DNA from: Lentzea albida
Lineage (GTDB): Bacteria; Actinomycetota; Actinomycetes; Mycobacteriales; Pseudonocardiaceae
Direction of reading: 5' to 3'
Length of the DNA: 64,000 nucleotides
NCBI RefSeq assembly: GCF_900111005.1
Contig: NZ_FOFV01000008.1
Coordinates: 186,001-250,000, forward strand
Both the position numbers and the translations under genes were made by a program. Under the pieces are notes generated by a model. That model worked only from the letters and a program-made list of their open reading frames with translations. It was not told the origin of the DNA and made no database searches. Positions 53,161 to 62,212 of this stretch are shown one piece after another. Numbering within the stretch: the first letter of the stretch is position 1; each line of letters begins with the position of its first letter.

Positions 53161-53523
53161 TCATTCCGGTGGTGAGAAACCCCTGGCCGAGCTTGGGACC
53201 AGCTGAGCAGCGGGGTGCGGCCTCCTGTTGGCGCGGGAGGCCGTCACGCGCCGCCACTGCTCCACCCAGCCGTCGAGCGCCCCGGCAGGCTCTCCGCAGC
53301 CGGTGAGGAAGGCTCTGAGCTTGTCCTCCTGCTTGGGCGGCCTGTCGGTGCACATGGCGTGCGCGCTGCTTTTGGCCAGCGCGAACTGTCCCGCGTTGAT
53401 CGAGACCTCCCGGAACGAAAGCCCTCTCGACAGGCGCAGCTGGTTCAGTGCGCAGATGAACTCGGCGTGGTTGCGGGCGCGGCATGCCGTCGCGAAAGGA
53501 CTGTCGTCCTCACTGGGCGACAT
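53161..53523 (-). CDS. XRE-like helix-turn-helix protein
   Basis: 120 aa from ATG 53523 with GCAGGAGGACC upstream. Residues 20-95 (FICALNQLRLSRGLSFREVS, then QEDKLRAFLTGCGEPAGALD, then VEQWRRV) align with the HTH half of the protein at 52010: both read F-x-x-L-x-x-(I/L)R then GLS, a Glu, and a RAF-x-x-x-CG segment. The C-terminal tail is Pro/Ser-rich and probably disordered. The two appear to be diverged paralogs. A nested inverted repeat lies in its leader. Confidence 0.7.
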   Translation of the reverse strand: MSPSEDDSPFATACRARNHAEFICALNQLRLSRGLSFREVSINAGQFALAKSSAHAMCTDRPPKQEDKLRAFLTGCGEPAGALDGWVEQWRRVTASRANRRPHPAAQLVPSSARGFSPPE

Positions 53524-53549
53524 CGTGTTCGGTCCTCCTGCTGAGGGCT

Positions 53550-53598
53550 CTTCCTTTCTCCGGTGTAACGAACGGTGCGGCGTTCGCGAGAAAGGAAG
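53550..53598. promoter_or_regulatory. nested inverted repeats in the HTH gene leader
   Basis: Outer arms CTTCCTTTCTC (53550-53560) and GAGAAAGGAAG (53588-53598) are perfect 11-bp complements. Inner arms CGAACG (53569-53574) and CGTTCG (53581-53586) lie between them. The whole element begins 27 bp upstream of the ATG at 53523 and could be an autoregulatory operator or an RNA hairpin. Confidence 0.65.
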
Positions 53599-53785
53599 CG
53601 ATGTTCGGCTGTGTGAACGCGGATCCTACCTCCGCGTCCAGCACCTTTGTCGAATCGATCCACCGCGTCCGGATATTCCAAGATCAGCGAAACTGAAGTC
53701 GAATTCAGCAGGACAATCGTTCGCTTAGTTCATCTGACCAGATCAGCGAGTCGTCCGCGTTCGAATTGGTTCGTACCAGATGAAA

Positions 53786-53826
53786 ACGGCCGCTCTGTTC
53801 GCCTGAGGCGGACAGAGCGGCCGTTG
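53786..53826 (-). terminator. terminator of mmsA
   Basis: A 19-bp stem of AACGGCCGCTCTGT-type arms with one G-U wobble and a 3-nt loop (TGA) between 53786 and 53826. On the minus strand it is followed by TTTT, the classic intrinsic form, 12 nt after the mmsA stop. Confidence 0.85.
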
Positions 53827-53837
53827 CTCCGAACGGA

Positions 53838-55331
53838 TCAGCCGTGCGTCGGGAATCCCAGGTTCACCCCGTGCTGCTGCGGCCACCGAGCCGTCACGGC
53901 CTTCGCCCGCGTGTAGAACTTCACGCCCTCAGCCCCGTGCACGTGCGTGTCCCCGAACAACGAGTCCTTCCACCCGCCGAACGAGTAGTAGGCCATCGGC
54001 ACGGGGATCGGAACGTTGATCCCGACCATCCCGACCTGAACCCGCCGTTGGAACTCCCGCGCGGCCAGCCCGTCACCGGTGTAGATGGCGGTCCCGTTCC
54101 CGTACGGGTTGGCGTTGACCAACTTGAGCGCGTCCTCGAACGTCTCCGCGCGCACGACCGCCAGCACCGGCCCGAAGATCTCGTCGGTGTAGATCGTCAT
54201 GTCCGGCGTCACGTGGTCGAACAACGTGGGGGCCAGCCAGAAACCGCCCTCGGCACCCGCGGGCGCGTGCCCACGCCCGTCGACGACCAACGAGGCACCG
54301 GCCGCCTCACCCGCGTCCACATAGGACCGAACCCGATCCCGGTGCACCCCGGTGACCAACGGCCCCATCTGAGCAGAAGGATCGGTCCCTGGCAGCACGG
54401 ACGGGTGCAGCTCACGAGTCCGCGACGCGATCTTCTCGACCAACGAGTCACCCGCCGAGCCCACGGCCACGACCACGGAGATGGCCATGCAGCGCTCACC
54501 TGCAGAGCCGTAACCAGCGGAAACGGCGGCGTCGGCGGCCACATCGAGATCGGCGTCGGGCAGCACGACCATGTGGTTCTTGGCGCCACCCAACGCCTGC
54601 ACGCGCTTGCCGGCCGCCGTGCCCCGCGCGTAGACGTGCCGGGCGATCGGGGTGGAGCCGACGAACGACGCCGCGGCCACGTCCGGGTGGTCGAGCAGCG
54701 CGTTGACCGCGAAGGCGTCGCCTTGCAGGACGTTCAACACGCCGTCGGGCAGCCCGGCCTCCTGGAACAGCTCGGCCAGCCGCACCGAGGCAGAGGGATC
54801 GCGCTCGGAGGGCTTCAGGACGAAGGTGTTCCCGGTCGCGATGGCGATGGGGAACATCCACATCGGCACCATCACGGGGAAGTTGAACGGCGTGATGCCC
54901 GCGACCACACCCAGCGGCTGCCGCAACGAGTAGGCGTCGACCCCGCGCGAGACCTGCTCGGAGTGCTCGCCCTTCAGCAGCTGCGGGATGCCGCACGCGA
55001 ACTCGACGACCTCCAGCCCGCGCTGCACCTCACCGGCCGCGTCCGACAGCACCTTGCCGTGCTCGGACGTGATGATCGCGGCGAGCTCGTCGCGGTGCGT
55101 GTGCAGCAGGTGGCGGTACTCGAAGAGGATGCGCGAGCGCGTCGCCAGCGACGACTCCGACCAGGACTGCGCCGCCTTCAGCGACGAGGAGACGGCGAGG
55201 TCGACGTCGGCCTGCTCGGCCAGCACGACCTGGGCGGCGACCTCGCCGGTGGCGGGGTTGAAGACGTCCGAGGTCCGGGACGACACGCCGCTGGTGCGGG
55301 CGCCGTCGATCCAGTGGGGGATGGTGCTCAA
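53838..55331 (-). CDS. mmsA: CoA-acylating methylmalonate-semialdehyde dehydrogenase
   Basis: 497 aa. ALDH fold: IPHWIDGART at the N-terminus, GVVAGITPFNFPVMVPMWMF, FVGSTPIARHVYARG and the catalytic Cys in GSAGERCMAIS, with the family's LGGAKNHMVVLPDAD. It oxidises methylmalonate semialdehyde to propionyl-CoA or malonate semialdehyde to acetyl-CoA, the last step of myo-inositol breakdown (IolA) and of valine catabolism. Its ATG overlaps the LacI gene's stop, so both belong to the inositol regulon. A strong terminator follows. Confidence 0.93.
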   Translation of the reverse strand: MSTIPHWIDGARTSGVSSRTSDVFNPATGEVAAQVVLAEQADVDLAVSSSLKAAQSWSESSLATRSRILFEYRHLLHTHRDELAAIITSEHGKVLSDAAGEVQRGLEVVEFACGIPQLLKGEHSEQVSRGVDAYSLRQPLGVVAGITPFNFPVMVPMWMFPIAIATGNTFVLKPSERDPSASVRLAELFQEAGLPDGVLNVLQGDAFAVNALLDHPDVAAASFVGSTPIARHVYARGTAAGKRVQALGGAKNHMVVLPDADLDVAADAAVSAGYGSAGERCMAISVVVAVGSAGDSLVEKIASRTRELHPSVLPGTDPSAQMGPLVTGVHRDRVRSYVDAGEAAGASLVVDGRGHAPAGAEGGFWLAPTLFDHVTPDMTIYTDEIFGPVLAVVRAETFEDALKLVNANPYGNGTAIYTGDGLAAREFQRRVQVGMVGINVPIPVPMAYYSFGGWKDSLFGDTHVHGAEGVKFYTRAKAVTARWPQQHGVNLGFPTHG

Positions 55332-56458
55332 CGCGGTCCTCCGTGTTCTTGGTCGCGGCTTCGCCGCTCCGGCGACTTCGCCTCGAAGTCGGCCGTCCGG
55401 CTCCCGCTTTCCGCCGAATCGCCTCCGGCGGTTGACAGAAAGGGGGAACCGGACGACCGACGCGAAGTCGCTGGCGGTGCGGTCGTGTTGCGAACAACGA
55501 GTGAGGGGGTGAGGAGATGGCGCACGGGCTCCGTGCGCTCTTCCCGGACGCGCTGCAGAAGCGCGCCGGCAGCCAACCGGCCGAACTCGGCACGGGGCTG
55601 GTCGATCGTGGTGAGAGAAACGTGCCGCAACGCGGCCAAAGAAGTGTTGTCATACCCCACAACGGAAACGTCGCCCGGCACGCGCAACCCGGCGTCCTCC
55701 AACGCAGAGATCGCCCCCACAGCGTTGAAGTCGTTGCAAGACAAGATCGCCGTGGGCAACACACGATCGGAAATCAACGACCGGATCGCCCGAGCCCCAG
55801 CAGCGTCGGTGTACTCGGACGACACGACCTGAGGCACGAGCCCATGCGACTCCATGGCGGCGACATACCCGCGCCGACGCGGTCCGGCCTGCGTGCCCTC
55901 ACCGCCGTCCAGGTGGGCAATCCGCTGATGCCCCAACGAAACCAGGTGGTCCACAGCCAGCCGAGCCCCGACCTCGCCGTCGTCGTTGACGGTATCCACA
56001 GTGGACACCCGAGACGACCGGGCCACCAGCACGACGGGCAGTTGCTCCGCAGCCTTGGAAATGGCCGTCGCCGGCACGACGGGCGACAACAGGATCAGCC
56101 CGGCAGGCCGGAAGGACAGCAGCGACTCCAACGCACGGCGCTCGCGGGCGGGAGAGCGGCCGCCGGTGTTGATGATGACGTCGAACCCCTGGTCGCGCGC
56201 CACCTCGTCGATGCCGTCCACGACCTCCGCGAAGAACGCGTTGTGCAGGTCGGACACCATCACGCCGAGCACGGTGGACGTGCGCGAGGCCAGTGAACGC
56301 GCCATGGCGTGCGGCGAGTAGCCCAGTTCCTCCGCGGCCTTCAGGACAGCACTGCGTCGCAGCTCGCTCACCTTCGGTGAACCGCGCATCACCAGTGACA
56401 CCAGGGCGCGCGACACGCCCGCGCGCAGAGCGACGTCTTCCATCGTCGGCCTGATCAC
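55328..56458 (-). CDS. LacI-family transcriptional regulator of the inositol cluster
   Basis: 376 aa from GTG 56458 with GGGGAGG 6 nt upstream; GTG 56467 is an alternative. The HTH is TMEDVALRAGVSRALVSLVM, the hinge is HAMARSLASRTSTVLGVMVS, and the periplasmic-binding-like effector domain ends near residue 330. An atypical Ser/Arg/Gly-rich tail of about 50 residues follows and is encoded by DNA full of palindromes. The protein probably binds the twin operators in the divergent gap and releases them when an inositol-derived inducer is present. Confidence 0.92.
   Translation of the reverse strand: MIRPTMEDVALRAGVSRALVSLVMRGSPKVSELRRSAVLKAAEELGYSPHAMARSLASRTSTVLGVMVSDLHNAFFAEVVDGIDEVARDQGFDVIINTGGRSPARERRALESLLSFRPAGLILLSPVVPATAISKAAEQLPVVLVARSSRVSTVDTVNDDGEVGARLAVDHLVSLGHQRIAHLDGGEGTQAGPRRRGYVAAMESHGLVPQVVSSEYTDAAGARAIRSLISDRVLPTAILSCNDFNAVGAISALEDAGLRVPGDVSVVGYDNTSLAALRHVSLTTIDQPRAEFGRLAAGALLQRVREERTEPVRHLLTPSLVVRNTTAPPATSRRSSGSPFLSTAGGDSAESGSRTADFEAKSPERRSRDQEHGGPR
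55361..55431. repeat. cluster of three adjacent inverted repeats in the LacI C-terminal tail
   Basis: TCGCCG/CGGCGA (55361-55375, 3-nt loop), CGACTTCG/CGAAGTCG (55373-55391, 3-nt loop) and CCGCCG/CGGCGG (55411-55431, 9-nt loop). They lie inside the coding sequence of the LacI gene, in its non-conserved tail, and look like a REP-type element. Confidence 0.6.
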
Positions 56459-56528
56459 CGGCAACACCTCCCCTCACGTCACGGGCAGGAAACGCACCCT
56501 TGACACCCGTGTGACGCAAGCTACAGCA

Positions 56529-56542
56529 TTAGAGCGCTCCAA
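56529..56542. promoter_or_regulatory. LacI-type operator 1
   Basis: TTAGAGCGCTCCAA is a near-perfect palindrome, with one mismatch, centred on GCGC. It lies between the lacI and iolG starts, 17 bp (centre to centre) from operator 2. The central CG and symmetric arms are typical of LacI/GalR sites. Confidence 0.7.
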
Positions 56543-56546
56543 CCAA

Positions 56547-56558
56547 TAGAGCGCTCTA
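56547..56558. promoter_or_regulatory. LacI-type operator 2
   Basis: TAGAGCGCTCTA is a perfect 12-bp palindrome, 33 bp before the iolG ATG. Together with operator 1 it probably controls both iolG and the lacI-mmsA operon. Confidence 0.75.
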
Positions 56559-56591
56559 ACGGATCAAACCGATGAACAGGGGAAACCTGCG

Positions 56592-57587
56592 ATGCGGATC
56601 GGAGTAGCGGGTGTCGGCAGGATCGGCACCATGCACGCGACCAACCTCGCCGCACTGGACCGGGTCGACGAGGTGCTCCTCTTCGACCCGGTGCCCGGTC
56701 GCGCAGCGCAGGCGTCAGCGGACCTCGCCGGAACGAAGGCGGTCGACGACCTCGACACGTTGCTCGGCAACGTCGACGGCGTCCTGCTGGCCACCCCGAC
56801 GAACACCCATCCCGAGATGCTGCGCGCGGCGATCGCCAAGGGCGTTCCGACGCTGTGCGAGAAGCCGATCGCGAGCGACGTCGCCGAGATGACCGCGCTG
56901 GTCGAGGACGTCGAGAAGTCCGGCGTCGAGGTGCTGGTGGGCTTCCAGCGCCGGTTCGACCCGGCGATCTACGAGCTGAACCGCCGCATCAGGGCGGGCG
57001 AGGTCGGGGACATCTACCTGGTCAGGGCCATCGGCAACGACGCCAACCCGCCGGACTTCTCCTACCTGCCGGCGTCCGGCGGCATCTTCCGCGACCTGCT
57101 GATCCACGACCTCGACTGCGTGCCGTGGCTGGTCGGCCAGCGGGTCGTCGAGGTCTACGCGAGCGGTTCCGTGCTGGTGCACCAGGCGTTCGCCGACGCG
57201 GACGACGTCGACAACGCCGTCGTGATGCTGAAGTTCGAGGGCGGCGCGCACGCCACGCTGGCCGGCGGACGGCACGACCCGGTCGGCTACGACCACCGCA
57301 TCGAGGTCATGGGCAGCAAGGACTCGCTCGTCGCCGGCGTCGACCCGCGCACCCCGCTCAACTCGCTGGAGCCCGGCGGTCACGTGGCGGGAGACGACGC
57401 CTACCCCGGCTTCCCGGAGCGCTTCCACCGCGCGTACGTCAACGAGATGAACCTGTTCACGCAGGTCATCAAGGGCGAGGTCGCGAATCCGTCCCCGGCG
57501 CGGGAGAGTTTGATCAGCCTCCGCCTGGCAGAAGCTTGTGAGCAGTCGCGTCGCAGCGGCGCACCGGTGAGGATCGAGGGGAACTAG
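56592..57587 (+). CDS. iolG: myo-inositol 2-dehydrogenase (Gfo/Idh/MocA family)
   Basis: 331 aa from ATG 56592 with AGGGGAAACC upstream. The N-terminal Rossmann fold begins MRIGVAGVGRIGTMHATNLA, the signature is LCEKPIA, and the active-site histidine/aspartate pair is in DLLIHDLDCV. It oxidises myo-inositol to scyllo-inosose with NAD, the first step of inositol breakdown. It is the first gene of a long operon with 2-bp spacing to the next gene. Substrate assignment rests on iolC and iolB downstream. Confidence 0.88.
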   Translation: MRIGVAGVGRIGTMHATNLAALDRVDEVLLFDPVPGRAAQASADLAGTKAVDDLDTLLGNVDGVLLATPTNTHPEMLRAAIAKGVPTLCEKPIASDVAEMTALVEDVEKSGVEVLVGFQRRFDPAIYELNRRIRAGEVGDIYLVRAIGNDANPPDFSYLPASGGIFRDLLIHDLDCVPWLVGQRVVEVYASGSVLVHQAFADADDVDNAVVMLKFEGGAHATLAGGRHDPVGYDHRIEVMGSKDSLVAGVDPRTPLNSLEPGGHVAGDDAYPGFPERFHRAYVNEMNLFTQVIKGEVANPSPARESLISLRLAEACEQSRRSGAPVRIEGN

Positions 57588-57589
57588 GC

Positions 57590-58450
57590 ATGGCGAAGAT
57601 CGCTGGAGCACCGATCTCCTGGGGTGTCTGCGAGGTGCCGGGCTGGGGTGACGTGCTCCCGTCCGAGACCGTCCTGAGCCAGATGCACTCACTCGGCCTC
57701 ACCGCCACCGAACTCGGCCCGCCCGACTACCTCCCGGCCGACCCCGAGCAGCTCAAGACCCTCCTTCGAAGCCACGAACTCGGTCTCGTCGGCGGCTTCC
57801 TGGCGGTCACGCTGCACACCGACGTCCAGTCCACACTGGACGAAGCCGACCGCGTCGCCGCCATCCTCAAGTCTGGTGGCGCCGAGGTGCTGGTGCTGGC
57901 CGCGGCGACCGGCCTGGACGGCTACGACGAGACCCCGAAGCTCAGCGACGACGAGTGGAAGACGCTCGTCGACACCTGCGCGAAGATCCGCGAGATCGCC
58001 GCGAAGCACAGCCTCAAGACCGTGCTGCACCCGCACGTGGGCACCCACGTCGAGCGGGAGGCGGAGGTCGACCGGTTCCTCGCGGACTCCGATCTCCAGC
58101 TCTGCCTGGACACCGGCCACCTCCTAATCGGTGGCACGGACCCGGTCGAGCTGGCGCGCCGCTACCCCGACCGCATCGGTCACGTGCACCTCAAGGACGT
58201 GCGTGACGAGATCGCGGCGAAGGTGCGCAGCGGCGAGCTCAGTTACACCGATGCCGTGGAACAGGGCATCTACGTGCCGCTCGGGGACGGTGACGTGGAC
58301 GTGGAAGCGCTGGTGCAGTCTGTTCAAGAGGCGGGCTACACCGGTTGGTTCGTGTTGGAGCAGGACACCCAGCTCAAGCACGGAAGTCCGGTGGACAAGC
58401 CACTTCAGGACACCGCGCGCAGCCTTGCGCACCTCAGCAAGATCCTCTGA
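57590..58450 (+). CDS. TIM-barrel sugar isomerase/dehydratase, IolE-like
   Basis: 286 aa from ATG 57590. AP-endonuclease-2-like TIM barrel: IAGAPISWGVCEVPGWGDVL matches 2-keto-myo-inositol dehydratase (IolE) N-termini, VLHPHVGTHVE and LDTGHLLIGGTDP hold metal ligands, and HVHLKDV is conserved. IolE removes water from scyllo-inosose; IolI isomerises it. Either could apply, but the position after iolG favours IolE. Cytosolic. Normal length. Confidence 0.85.
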   Translation: MAKIAGAPISWGVCEVPGWGDVLPSETVLSQMHSLGLTATELGPPDYLPADPEQLKTLLRSHELGLVGGFLAVTLHTDVQSTLDEADRVAAILKSGGAEVLVLAAATGLDGYDETPKLSDDEWKTLVDTCAKIREIAAKHSLKTVLHPHVGTHVEREAEVDRFLADSDLQLCLDTGHLLIGGTDPVELARRYPDRIGHVHLKDVRDEIAAKVRSGELSYTDAVEQGIYVPLGDGDVDVEALVQSVQEAGYTGWFVLEQDTQLKHGSPVDKPLQDTARSLAHLSKIL

Positions 58451-58464
58451 AGGGACTGGAGACG

Positions 58465-59451
58465 ATGAAGTCTCGGATGGTCATCCGCGCGGGCGTGGCG
58501 CTCGCGGGTGTTGCTCTACTCGCCGCCTGTAGCGGTCCCACTGGTACGAACACGCAGGACACCGGCAGCAACAACAGCTCGCAGGCCTCGGGTGACCTCA
58601 AGGTGTCCGTGATCACGCACGGCACCGCGGGCGACGCGTTCTGGAGCGTCGTGAAGGTCGGCGCCGAGGACGCGGGCAAGCAGCTCGGCGTCGGCGTCAC
58701 CTACAACTCCGACGGCGACCCCGGCGCCCAGGCCAAGCTGATCGACAACGCCGTGTCGCAGAAGGTCGGCGGCATCGTGGTGTCGATGGCGAACCCGGAC
58801 GCGCTCAAGACCTCGATCGAGAACGCGGTGAAGGCCGGCATCCCGGTCATCACGATCAACTCCGGCAGCGCGAAGAGCGCGGAGTTCGGTGCCATGGCGC
58901 ACGTCGGCCAGGAGGAGACGATCGCCGGTGAGGAAGCCGGCAAGAAGCTCAAGGCCGCCGGCAAGACCAAGCTGCTCTGCGTGATCCACGAGGCCGGCAA
59001 CTCGGGCCTCAACCAGCGCTGCGACGGTGCCCGCACCGGCTTCGGCGGCGCGGTGGAGAACCTGCAGGTCGACATCTCCAACCCGACCGACGTCGAGGCC
59101 CGCATCAAGGCCAAGCTGCAGTCCGACACCGCGGTCGACGGCGTGCTGGCCCTCAACCCGCAGGTCGCCGTGAACGCGGCGTCCGCCATCAAGGGCGCGA
59201 GCTCCAAGGCGCAGGTGGCGACGTTCGACCTCAACGCGGACGTGGTCAACTCGATCAAGGCCGGCGAGGTGCTCTTCGCCGTCGACCAGCAGCAGTACCA
59301 GCAGGGCTACCTGCCGGTCGTGATGCTGAAGCTCTTCAAGGACAACGCCAACACGCTCGGTGGTGGCAAGCCCGTCCTCACCGGTCCCGGCTTCGTCGAC
59401 AAGTCCAACGTGGACAAGGTCGCGGAGTACGCCAAGAACGGCAAGAGGTAA
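58465..59451 (+). CDS. sugar/inositol ABC transporter substrate-binding lipoprotein
   Basis: 328 aa from ATG 58465 with GGAGACG upstream. The lipobox LLAACSG puts the acylated cysteine at about residue 22. It has the ribose/xylose-type periplasmic binding fold: KVSVITHGTAGDAFWSVVKV, VSMANPDALKTSIENAVKAG, PVITINSG and ALNPQVAVNAA. It probably binds myo-inositol or another cyclitol, given the neighbouring catabolic genes; substrate unproven. Followed after 15 bp by the permease gene. Confidence 0.9.
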   Translation: MKSRMVIRAGVALAGVALLAACSGPTGTNTQDTGSNNSSQASGDLKVSVITHGTAGDAFWSVVKVGAEDAGKQLGVGVTYNSDGDPGAQAKLIDNAVSQKVGGIVVSMANPDALKTSIENAVKAGIPVITINSGSAKSAEFGAMAHVGQEETIAGEEAGKKLKAAGKTKLLCVIHEAGNSGLNQRCDGARTGFGGAVENLQVDISNPTDVEARIKAKLQSDTAVDGVLALNPQVAVNAASAIKGASSKAQVATFDLNADVVNSIKAGEVLFAVDQQQYQQGYLPVVMLKLFKDNANTLGGGKPVLTGPGFVDKSNVDKVAEYAKNGKR

Positions 59452-59466
59452 GGAGGAGGCGGGGAG

Positions 59467-60512
59467 ATGACCGTGACGGCCACAGCTCCACCGGCTGCCG
59501 ACGAACGGCTGAGCAAGCCCAGGGTGATGGACCAGCTGGTCAAACGCCCTGAGATCGGCGCCATGCTCGGCGCACTGCTGGTGTTCCTGTTCTTCTCCGT
59601 GGTCACCGAGCAGTTCCTGAGCATGGGCGGGGCGGCCACCTGGCTGGACGACGCCTCCATGCTCGGGATCATGGCGGTCGCGGTGGCACTGCTGATGATC
59701 GGCGGCGAGTTCGACCTGTCCGCCGGCGTCATGACCGCGTCCACCGCGCTCGTCACGGCTCTCCTCGCCACCCAGCTCGGGCTGAACGTCTGGCTCGCGT
59801 TGCTGGTCTCGCTCGCCTTCGCGCTGGCGGTGGGCGCGCTGAACGGCTGGCTCGTGATGCGCACGGGCCTGCCGAGCTTCATCGTGACGCTGGGCAGCTT
59901 CCTCGCGTTGCAGGGCCTGAACCTCGGCGTCACGCGCCTGGTCACGGGCAGCGTGCAGGTGTCGGGCATGCGGGAGACGGCCGGGTACGAGTCGGCCGGG
60001 TTCCTGTTCGCCTCGACGTTCCAGATCGGCGGCACGAGCTTCTACGTGTCGATCATCTGGTGGGTCCTGTTCACGGTCGTCGCCTCGACCGTGTTGCTGC
60101 GCACCAGGTTCGGCAACTGGATCTTCGCGATCGGCGGCGCCACGCAGAGCTCGCGCGCGGTCGGTGTGCCGGTCGTGCGGTCGAAGATCCTGCTGTTCAT
60201 GACGACGGCGTTCGCCGCGTGGCTCGTCGGCTCGATCAACATCCTGCGGTACGCGAGCGTGCAGGCGAACCAGGGCATCGGCCTCGAGTTCCAGTACATC
60301 ATCGCGGCCGTCATCGGCGGATGCCTGCTGACCGGTGGCTTCGGCTCCGCGGTGGGCGCGGCGATCGGCGCGCTGATCTTCGGCATGGCCCGGCAGGGCA
60401 TCGTGTACGCGGGCTGGAACAGCGACTGGTTCCAGCTGTTCCTCGGCGTGATGCTGCTGGCCGCCGTGCTGGTCAACAACATGCTGCGCCGCCGGGCGGA
60501 AAGGGTCAGGCG

Positions 60513-60516
<4 letters not shown>
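59467..60516 (+). CDS. sugar/inositol ABC transporter permease
   Basis: 349 aa from ATG 59467. RbsC-type permease with about 8-10 membrane helices. The segment [19 protein letters not shown] matches the carbohydrate permease family, and [20 protein letters not shown] is the conserved loop near its end. It probably forms a homodimer channel. The stop overlaps the ATPase gene by 4 bp. Confidence 0.92.
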
Positions 60517-61279
<763 letters not shown>

Positions 61280-61283
<4 letters not shown>

Positions 61284-62212
61284 GTTCGCTGGAAGTGCTG
61301 ACCGTCGGCCGGGTCGGCGTCGACCTGTACCCGGAGCAGTCCGGGGTGCCGCTGGCCCGGGTCAGCACCTTCGCCAAGTCGCTCGGCGGCACCGCGACCA
61401 ACGTCGCGGTCGCCGCCGCCCGGCTGGGACGCAGGGCGGGTGTGCTCACGAAGGTCGGCCCGGACGGCTTCGGCACGTACGTCCGCGAGGCGCTGGAGGG
61501 CTTCGGCGTCTCGTCGGAGCACGTCGGCACCTCGCCGGACCTGCTGACCCCGGTGGTGTTCTGCGAGCTCAACCCGCCCGCGGACCCGCCGCTGCTGTTC
61601 TACCGCCAGCCGATCGCGCCGGACCTCACCATCGGCGAGGAGGACGTGCCGTGGGCGCTCACCCGCGAGGTCCCGCTGTTGTGGGTCACCGGCACGGGCG
61701 TCTCCGCGGAGCCCGCGAGAACGTCGCAACGGATGATGCTCGCGAACCGTGCGCGCAACGGGCACACCGTGCTGGACCTGGACTACCGGCCGATGTTCTG
61801 GCCGGACGTGAAGACCGCGCGGGCCGAGATCGGCTGGATGCTCGACCACGTGACGGTCGCCGTGGGCAACCGCACCGAGTGCGAGATCGCCGTCGGCACG
61901 GCCGATCCCGACGAGGCCGCCGACCGGCTGCTGGCGCACGGGATCTCGTTGGCCCTGGTCAAGAAGGGTGCCGAGGGCGTGCTCGTGGCCACCCCGGACG
62001 GCCGGTGGACCGTCGAGCCGAACCCCGTCGAGGTCGTGTGCGGGCTCGGCGCCGGGGACGCGTTCGGCGGCTCCCTGGTGCACGGCCTGCTGTCCGGCTG
62101 GGACCCGGTGAAGATCGCGCGGTACGCCAACGCGGCCGGCGCGATCGTCGCGTCCCGGCTGGCCTGCGCGGACGCGATGCCGGATCAGGAAGAGATCGAG
62201 GAACTGCTGTGA
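61280..62212 (+). CDS. iolC: 5-dehydro-2-deoxygluconokinase
   Basis: 310 aa from GTG 61280. PfkB family: [15 protein letters not shown] near the N-terminus and the C-terminal signature [18 protein letters not shown] with the catalytic Asp. [20 protein letters not shown] matches IolC N-termini. It phosphorylates 5-dehydro-2-deoxy-D-gluconate with ATP, the fifth step of inositol catabolism. Overlaps of 4 bp with both neighbours. Confidence 0.92.

Larger units (their letters stand above)
53524..53837. other. 314-bp intergenic region, leader and terminator
   Basis: No gene. It holds the leader of the HTH gene with nested inverted repeats (53550-53598), an AT-richer stretch around 53640-53780 in which I see nothing defined, and the terminator of the mmsA gene (53786-53826). 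Confidence 0.7.
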
